64,000 nt of DNA, taken from positions 389,876-453,875 of the forward strand of contig NSJX01000019.1 of the NCBI GenBank assembly GCA_002286715.1, read 5' to 3'. This stretch comes from Dentipellis sp. KUC8613. Its lineage: Eukaryota; Basidiomycota; Agaricomycetes; Russulales; Hericiaceae. Made by a program: the position numbers and the translations under genes. Below the pieces are notes generated by a model, which saw only the letters and a list, made by a program, of their open reading frames with translations, searched no databases and was not told where the DNA came from. Numbering within the stretch: position 1 is the stretch's first letter; every line of letters starts with the position of its first letter. Positions 57,493-64,000 of this stretch are shown here, piece by piece.

Positions 57493-58471
57493 TCACGACA
57501 TCTCGACGTCCATGTCTGTGTCTGCGCGGGCTTTGCCCTTGTCTTGTGGCACTGGTGTCGAAGGAGTCAAGGTTTCGAGCGCGTCGAGCTCAGGGAGCGC
57601 GAATAGGTCGTCGTCCGCACCAAGCTCATCCCAGAGCTCGCATTCTTCAGCATAGGCGGCGAGCTCGGCCGCCGCAGTGTCATCGAGTTCATCAGGCAGA
57701 TCGGCCTCGTCGAGATCAACAACCTCCTTCGGCAAGGTGGAGGATGACGGCTCCGGGCCTGCGCAAGCGTGAGACTCGATTCGGACACAAAGATAGCAGC
57801 CAATGGAGAAAGAGGCGCGCTTACCACGAAGCTCGCGCTCCCACTCGCCAACGTCCTCCATGTCGGGGTCGATGGAGGAGCCTACGTCCTGCTGATATGA
57901 AACGCGGTACGCGTGCGTGCGCTGGCGTGACGCACTCGCCATGATGCGGCGGAAGAGCTGCGCAGACACGGCACGGCTGTCAGGGGCTGCGGCTAGGGCA
58001 AGGAACGTATGGAGTGGAACGCACCTCGTCGTTGAGCACGAACTCATCGTCCGACTCGGCACCCTCGGCATCGCCGTCTTCCATGTCCATGTCCATGTCG
58101 CCGTCGCTGCTCAGGTCCCAGCGGCGCGACTTGCGCACGCGCGCGTCACGGGCTTTTTGGGCGCGTTCGAGGCAGCGGGCCTTGAAGCGCTCACGGAGAA
58201 ACTTGTTTCGTGGTGGCTCGTCATCGTGATCGGGGGCGGTGTGGAAAAGAGTGCGAGCAATGCCTGGGGAGGACTTGGATGGCGTGCGCGGCTGTGCGGA
58301 TTGGGAAGCGCGGCGAGGTGTAGACGACGGCTGGGTGAAGATGGCCTTGTACTGAGACCGACGACGGGCCTGTGCGAGTGAGGACGGCGAGGAAGACGGT
58401 GCGAGAGGCGAGGAGGAGGCAGGGGAGTGAGAGTGAGAAGAGGGAGTGCGGGGATAGAGGAGGGAGGACAT
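57493..58471 (-). CDS. acidic protein of unknown function
   Basis: Not recognised. Minus-strand exons 58471-58025, 57957-57825 and 57758-57493 splice in one frame to 281 residues. The start MSSLLYPRTPSSHSHSPASS is the first ATG of the frame. The N-terminal third is Ser/Pro-rich with an Arg patch (LAQARRRSQYKAIF). The middle is strongly basic (NKFLRERFKARCLERAQKAR, RVRKSRRW) and then switches to an acidic SSDGDMDMDMEDGDAEGAES. Exon 2 gives LFRRIMASASRQRTHAYRVS and an acidic EDVGEWERELR. The C-terminus is acidic with ELAAYAEECELWDEL and a DKGKARADTDMDVEMS end. Alternating basic and acidic blocks suggest a nuclear protein with nucleic-acid or histone contacts, which is a guess from composition only. 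Confidence 0.68.
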
Positions 58472-59969
58472 GGGGAGAGGCAAAGAGGGCGTCACGAGAC
58501 GCGTGACGGGTTGATTTGACGCGTCGGTGGCGTCGATCACGAGATATCCGCACTCCTGAGTGGACGGAGGGAGTGACCATCCGTAGCGGTGCCAGGCACA
58601 CCATCCCCGGCCCTCTCTTCATACATATACAGTACTGTTGCCAACATGTATATCCTGGAGATATGATATAAAATTTACGGTACCATCGGATATTGATAGA
58701 ATTTGGGGCCTGCCTGCAAGTGGCAACCAGCCCTCGGTTTTTGCTGGTGCTCAAACACTCGGTCTCCTTGCTGCCACTTGCAGGCAAGCCCCATCTCTAC
58801 TACAAAGGAGAACAGGTCTCCGAGATCCCCAAGTTGTCTACGAGACATTTCAATATTCTCATTGGCTCCCGGTCACGCGTCAATGGCAAGCCGAAAATCT
58901 GATTGGTTCTCCCGTTGGCTCTCCCAAGCGGAACCCGGCGGCCCGGAATCCGTGTCACGATCCTGAACACTTGCAAACCCTTTCTTCGAATCCTCAATGG
59001 GGCACACTGAGGCAGGTTCGCAAAGGAGAAGCAAGAGTAAGTGAGCACAAGTAGGAGCACGGGCAGGGCAGTTTTGACTTGCATACAAGAGCATGGGCGA
59101 ACACAGGCACGAGCATACAGGCCAAGGACATACAGGTCAAAGGGGGCCACAGAGCTGCCCGCGCAGTCGGGCGGCGGCAGAGGCCCACCCATGGCAATAT
59201 GTATGTATGTACGTGAAAACTGCGTCTCTTCCTCGAATTCAAACACTGTATATACGATCACTTTGCTTTCCATGCAAAGGCACGGGTCATCGGCTAGTAT
59301 CCTATCAAAGAACTATATACTTTATAAATATCTGCCAGCACTAGTAAGTACTCCGAGGCAAATCGTGTGCATGTGCACGTGTGTGAAAATTTGCTACATT
59401 TGGGTGCTGCTTAGTCAGATAAATACGACAACCCTTTCACATGCATGTTCAAGGCTCATGCACATGGAGAGCATAGAAGATGTTAGTGAGACACAGCCCA
59501 AGTGCCGTGCAATGCATGAGCCTTAATAAAATTTTGTTGAATTACAACTGAGCATGCACGTTGGGGTGGGACTGCAAAGGTTACGGTCATGGAAGTTGAT
59601 GTCGGAAACTGCCGGAACGTCTCCCACGGTCATGTGTTAGTCAGTCACGTGATGCATGGAACCAGGCATTCGCCCCACACAACCCGGTCTCTCCCTAGAG
59701 AGAACCGGGGAGGAACACAAGCTAGTCTTGCCTGTCGCCATGTGCGCTCGCCTGGCCTTGCGCCCCCATCAACCTTTCTCTGCTAGAACCCAAACACCCG
59801 TCCGCATATCAATTGCTAATCTTTTCTTCTCCACTTCCCCATTCAGGCTTTCCCCCACTAGATAAACCGTTCGGGGGCAGCGCCCTCTTTATCAGTCTGG
59901 CCGCCCTATACGTGCGTGTCTATACACGCACCCGCCCGTCCCCTTTAGGCCCCTCCATCACCGCCCACA
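58472..59969. other. intergenic with a 21-bp inverted repeat
   Basis: Upstream of both the minus-strand acidic gene and the plus-strand amidase. It contains the inverted repeat 58705-58792, listed separately, and a pyrimidine-rich stretch from 59760 to the amidase start. No gene seen. Confidence 0.4.
58705..58792. repeat. inverted repeat, 21-bp arms, 46-bp loop
   Basis: Left arm 58705-58725 and right arm 58772-58792 are reverse complements at 20 of 21 positions; the core CTGCAAGTGGCA is paired with TGCCACTTGCAG. It could fold into a hairpin in DNA or RNA. Confidence 0.85.
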
Positions 59970-62217
59970 ATGCTCCTCTTTTCCTGGCTCAATGACTACT
60001 TGGCGCACAAGCACGACTGGTACGTTCTTCGTATGTCCACTACCTACTTTTCATTCACCGTCTTCCCAGCGCTCTCTCGCAAGAATATAGAGCTGCTCAA
60101 TTTGCTGCTCTCGAGCCGTTTTACGGCGCCCCCCTCACACCTACCGAGCAGAAGCTCCATGACCTCTCCATTCGCGAGCTCGCTCGCCAATACGAGAAGG
60201 GCACTTTTTCTACGCAGGACATCCTCGGTGCATATGGGAAAAGTGCACTGACGGCCCAGCGGCGCACTAACTGCATCGCGGACGTCATGGATCTTCCCCT
60301 CTTTCCTCCCACTTCCAACGGACACGGAAACGGGTACTCGAACGGACATGCAACACCTGTACCCCTCGCTAACGGCAATGGCAATGGCAATGGCAATGGC
60401 AATGGCAACGGCAATGGCATCTCGCACCACGACGAGGCGCGGACGGGCCCCCTTGCGGGTGTACCCATCAGCATCAAAGACTGCATCTTTGTCGCCGGTC
60501 ACCCATCCACTATCGGCTATTCGAAATGGTCCGCCCCAGCCCACCCATGCCCGACCACCGATTCCTCCATTGTGCGCCTACTCAAAGCTGCCGGCGCGCA
60601 CCTGCACGTCATGACCACCGTCCCGACTTCGCTTTTTGCGCTGCAGACCCAGTCTGACCTTTACGGCTCGACTCTGCACCCGCTCGCAGGCAGCCCGGAC
60701 ATCCCCCCGGGCGGCACGGACAAGTATGCGTGCTGGAGCACATGCGCGTCGACGGGCGGCGGCGCTGCGCTGGTCGCGCTTGGGGGCACCCCGGTCGAGA
60801 TCGGCACGGATATCGGTGGCAGTATTCGCCTCCCGGCGGCATTTTGTGGAATATATGGACTGAAACCTAGTGCGGGGCGCTGGCCCTCTTGTGGCATGCG
60901 CTCTGTGAGTTCGGGGCGAGAGGGCATAAAGACGTCCGTTGGCCCGCTTGCACGCAGTATGGAGGACCTCGACGCGATCTGCGACATTGTTGGTGAGATG
61001 AAGGGATGGGAGTGGGATCAAGATGTGAGTTGTGTTAATTGTCGCTTTGTGATAGACCTGGCCCTGATCATGTTCCATCGCCAGGTCGTCCCGATCCCAT
61101 GGACACCCGTTGATTTAGGAGCGAAGAAGCTCACAATTGGCGTGCTCTGGTCCGACGGTACGCAGCGCTTCGCGCACTTCTTTTCTCCTTGGTGATGCGC
61201 TGACGCGCCTTCTTCCTGCGTGCCTCGCCGCACGTGGTGATATCGACGGAACAGACACCATCCCGCTGACCCCTGCGAGCAGGCGCGCGCTCGAGACGGC
61301 CGTCGACGCGCTCAAGGCGCAGGGCCACTCGGTCATCGATTTGTGTGTGCCTTTTCTGCCCCTTCTGACGCGGCGCTCATGCGTCTTGCGTGTTTCCAGC
61401 GAATTTCCGTGCGCGGACTGTCTTGCGGCTGGTTTCCAGCTTGCTTTCCCCGACGCCGGTACGTTCGCGCCGTTACGCTCTGCGGCGCTGCTGACCATCT
61501 TCCAGGCGACTCGATTGTCGCGCCCCTGCGCCCCTCGGAACACATCACCGCCGGCACGCAGCAGCTCGTGAACGTGCTCCGCATGCCAGCGCTCCTGCGG
61601 CGGATCCTCGCGCTGTTCCTCCCTGCGGCAGACGCCGCCGCCGTGCTGAACCTCCGGCGCAAGACGGCCGGCGAGATCGAGGAGCTGACGAGACAGCGCG
61701 ACGCGTTTAGGCAGAAGTGGCACGACCTCGCGCGCGCGGCGGGCGTCGATCTGGTCCTGACGGCCCCTGCGCCCGTGCCGGGCATCATCCGCGACGGACA
61801 GGGGTGGAATGGAGGCCGCGGCGACGGGAAGGGCGGCGAGGAGCGCACCGGGCTCGCGTGTGCGGGATATGCGTTCTTGTTCAATATTGTGAGTTTGCGT
61901 GCTATGTTGCTTTTGGCGGTGGGCACGGGCTGATGGGGCTGCAGCTTGATCTGCCGGCGGGAGTTATTCCTGTTACGCGCGTCGACTTGAAGCGCGACGC
62001 GCTGCAGGACCCGGCGGCTGTGGAGCGGATGGCGCACCCCGCGCGCGGCGCGTTTGAGATGTACGCGGAGGAGATTGAGAGCGGGAGGATGGAGGGGCTG
62101 CCCGTGGGTGTGCAGGTCGTGGGCGCGCGCTGGCAGGAGGAGCATGTGCTTGCGGGCATGCGCGAGGTGGAGCGCGCGCTGGGGGCTTGGAAGGCCGAGA
62201 AGGACGCGGACGCGTGA
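59970..62217 (+). CDS. amidase signature family enzyme
   Basis: Hydrolyses amide bonds; substrate unknown, with layout closer to fatty-acid-amide-hydrolase-like fungal amidases than to GatA. Exons 59970-60019, 60070-61024, 61085-61157, 61255-61342, 61400-61458, 61506-61888 and 61945-62217, 626 residues. A short N-terminal segment (MLLFSWLNDYLAHKHD) precedes FYGAPLTPTEQKLHDLSIRE. The predicted triad is Lys153 (GVPISIKDC), cis-Ser244 (ASTGGGAALVALGG) and nucleophile Ser268 (GTDIGGSIRLPAAFCGIYGL). The 24-residue cis-Ser to Ser spacing equals that of mammalian FAAH. The Lys to cis-Ser spacing is longer (91 against 75), mostly from an 11-residue insert directly before cis-Ser. A Gly-Asn run from a hexanucleotide repeat lies at about residues 117-130. 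The C-terminus has EGLPVGVQVVGARWQEEHVL, typical of the family. Confidence 0.92.
60370..60420. repeat. GGCAAT hexanucleotide repeat inside amidase
   Basis: Eight tandem units of GGCAAT or GGCAAC encode alternating Gly and Asn between two amidase segments. The unit length keeps the reading frame if copy number changes. Confidence 0.9.
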
Positions 62218-63936
62218 GCGAGACGGCTGGACGCCTAGGCGTGAGCTGCTTATTTGCTATTCATAATGTGCTTATGGCGCTGTATAATCCCGGGTATGTT
62301 TATAGTGTGAGTTATGTAGATTCGTATAGTTATTTACTTATGTATCGTGGTCTTGGGTCTTTTCTGGGGCTCGCAATTTGCATATTTCTTGACACTGATG
62401 CATGGTGGTCTGGGCGTGCTCGGGCTCGTTGCATGGTTATTGGCTTGGACGACGCGAACGTGGGGGTTTAGGTGTGATGGTATATTGCGATTGGGTCATC
62501 ATGGCTCCATGATACATGCAAGATGTGGGGTGATTGTAATACATACCGGCTCGAGCGAGACGCGGCAGTGGGGATCAAGTACTAGCGCGCGCGTGCACGA
62601 GTGTATCACGTCTGCATTTAGCTTCAAAAGTGTGAAGTCTGTTGTTCCGGGTGAAAACGAAGCGCTCGCCGTCGCAGATTCGCAGTGAGCGCTGGGCGAT
62701 AAGTAGCGGCCACAGGGCAGAAACGTCGGCTTCGGATACAGGATGCTCGGACCATTGCCTTGCACCGTTCCGTTGACTGATGCGAAGATGCGAAGATCCA
62801 GGATCCAGGCAGTCGCGTATTGAGTCCACAGGCACATTGTCGTCGACATCGGCATGTTGTCGATCGAATTGAAACAGGGCGGCATGAGGGCAATTGAATA
62901 TGTATAGCTGCCTCGAGAGTGCCGAATTGGACACACTGACGCCGCGCACGAGCCGATCGTGACGTGCCGCGCGACGAGCGGTGCAGCTGGCAGGCCGCAG
63001 CATCGATACGGGGAAGCGCGTCGCGGTGGAATAGAACCTACGCAAAGCAGAGCGAAGAGAAGAGGCGCGTACGGCAGCGGCGCGCTGGTGTTGGTTGAAT
63101 GCGAGCCTGACTGGGCACTGGGGACGGGTGACGGGTGTCGATGCGGGGGTTGGTAGGCGGGCGACGCTGCGGATGACAGATGTATGGTGACTGGGCGTAC
63201 ACGAGGCGGGGCGATGCCCGCTGGAAAAGTGTGCAGACGGCGGCTGGGCTAACGTTAAATGGAGCGCGTCTACAGGGTGAAGATGCAGAGGTCGGAAATG
63301 TGGTTTCCGAGAGGGAATGCTGTCATTTTGCCTGCCGCGGTTTGTCAAACGCCAGAGGAGGTCTCCTGGGGCTTACATATGCTGTAGAAATGTAAGTGCA
63401 CATGCGAGGCTCGGAAACAGCTGTGTAGTTATGGACGTCAGTGGGGAGCCTGAAGGAGTGGGGAGTGATGGTAGTTGTGCGTGCAATTAGGTGTATCTAT
63501 CGCTATCAGACGATGGTGGCGCGGGATTGGCAGGCGCGTTAGAGAATAATTGCGTTCCGTGCCGAGCAAAAAAAGGCGGAGGTGACTCGCCGAGGAGGTA
63601 TGATTAGTGCGAAAGAGAGGCGGGAGGATGGCGTCGGGGACGGGTATTTGAATCGCCTGAGGACACCGAGGACCGCGTCGGGAGTCGGTGGAGACCAAAT
63701 TGGGGAGTCGCGCGTCATTATGAGGTGGAGGCCAGGGTGCCGGGAGAGACCCCGGAGGCCGGGAACGTCTGGAACGGGCGTCGTCGACCTCGATTGGCTG
63801 CGTCTGAATCCATGTCCGTCGCTTTTCTTTTGCTTTCCAGTCTAAAGTCTCCATGATCGACTCTCCCCACCCGCCTCCTCCGTCCCGCCATTCATTATCC
63901 CTCTCACGACTCTGACGACCCCCTCACGTCGCCCCC
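62218..63936. other. 1.7-kb intergenic stretch
   Basis: Amidase 3' flank and the presumed promoter of the next gene. The last ~70 bases before 63937 are C/T-rich, as expected of a basidiomycete 5' leader. No gene seen. Confidence 0.4.
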
Positions 63937-64000
63937 ATGTCCTCCCCGGAGCCCTCGTCGCCCGCGACCACTGCTGCCTCCCCGTCCTCCCTGCAGCAGT
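63937..64000 (+). CDS. possible start of a gene running out of the window
   Basis: ATG at 63937 after a pyrimidine-rich leader opens MSSPEPSSPATTAASPSSLQ, a Ser/Pro/Ala-rich start like that of many basidiomycete proteins, open to the window edge. Too short for any family call. Confidence 0.35.
   Translation, partial: MSSPEPSSPATTAASPSSLQQ

Noticed and set aside
60721..60753. The 33-base amidase insert as an unspliced intron
   Set aside because: Too short for this genome's introns and without a matching GT...AG pair that keeps PGG next to STGG.
1..64000. CRISPR arrays, prokaryotic operons or phage genes
   Set aside because: No regularly spaced short repeats; spliceosomal introns throughout and an intron-containing eukaryotic tRNA show this is fungal nuclear DNA.

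Overview
The window is nuclear DNA from a basidiomycete, most likely a mushroom-forming Agaricomycete. Nearly every gene is broken by many short GT-AG introns of about 50-70 bases, the coding DNA is GC-rich, and several families are ones I know mainly from Agaricomycetes: DUF7330, DUF6533, F-box/LRR-like and DUF6729-type transposase proteins. I rebuilt exons by hand from splice signals, reading phase and comparison among copies. Family names come from memory, without any search.

Layout. 0-2.8 kb: the 3' part of a CDC50/LEM3 flippase subunit, then cyclophilin A. 3.9-7.9 kb: three minus-strand paralogues of a repeat-bearing family that I assign to DUF7330. 8.5-9.2 kb: a small disordered protein. 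9.5-17.5 kb: a complex insertion. A 7.06-kb DNA transposon with short terminal inverted repeats carries an apparently intact 11-exon transposase and a second gene, and it is bracketed by two copies of a 455-bp direct repeat. That repeat is the promoter plus first 57 codons of an F-box gene; the right copy still heads the full gene. 19.9-24.9 kb: three plus-strand DUF7330-like genes of a second subtype, so two three-gene arrays point away from each other across the transposon. 25.6-28.5 kb: a two-RRM RNA-binding protein. 30.6-32.4 kb: a secreted galactose-mutarotase-like enzyme, preceded by three 160-170-bp tandem repeats. 36.0-38.7 kb: an MFS transporter in 20 exons. 39.1 kb: tRNA-Ala(AGC) with an intron. 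39.6-40.3 kb: a C-terminally anchored membrane protein. 40.3-45.4 kb: gene-poor. 45.4-49.9 kb and 54.8-56.9 kb: three DUF6533-type membrane proteins with nearly identical exon architecture, with a PLAC8 protein (52.4-53.1 kb) between the second and third. 57.5-58.5 kb: an acidic unknown protein. 60.0-62.2 kb: an amidase-signature enzyme. 63.9 kb: the start of another gene.

Housekeeping genes (flippase subunit, cyclophilin, RRM protein, tRNA) are interleaved with lineage-specific families that expanded by local duplication. I see no biosynthetic cluster or defence system. The most interesting structure is the transposon locus, where the insertion came with a 455-bp duplication that left the interrupted F-box gene intact.
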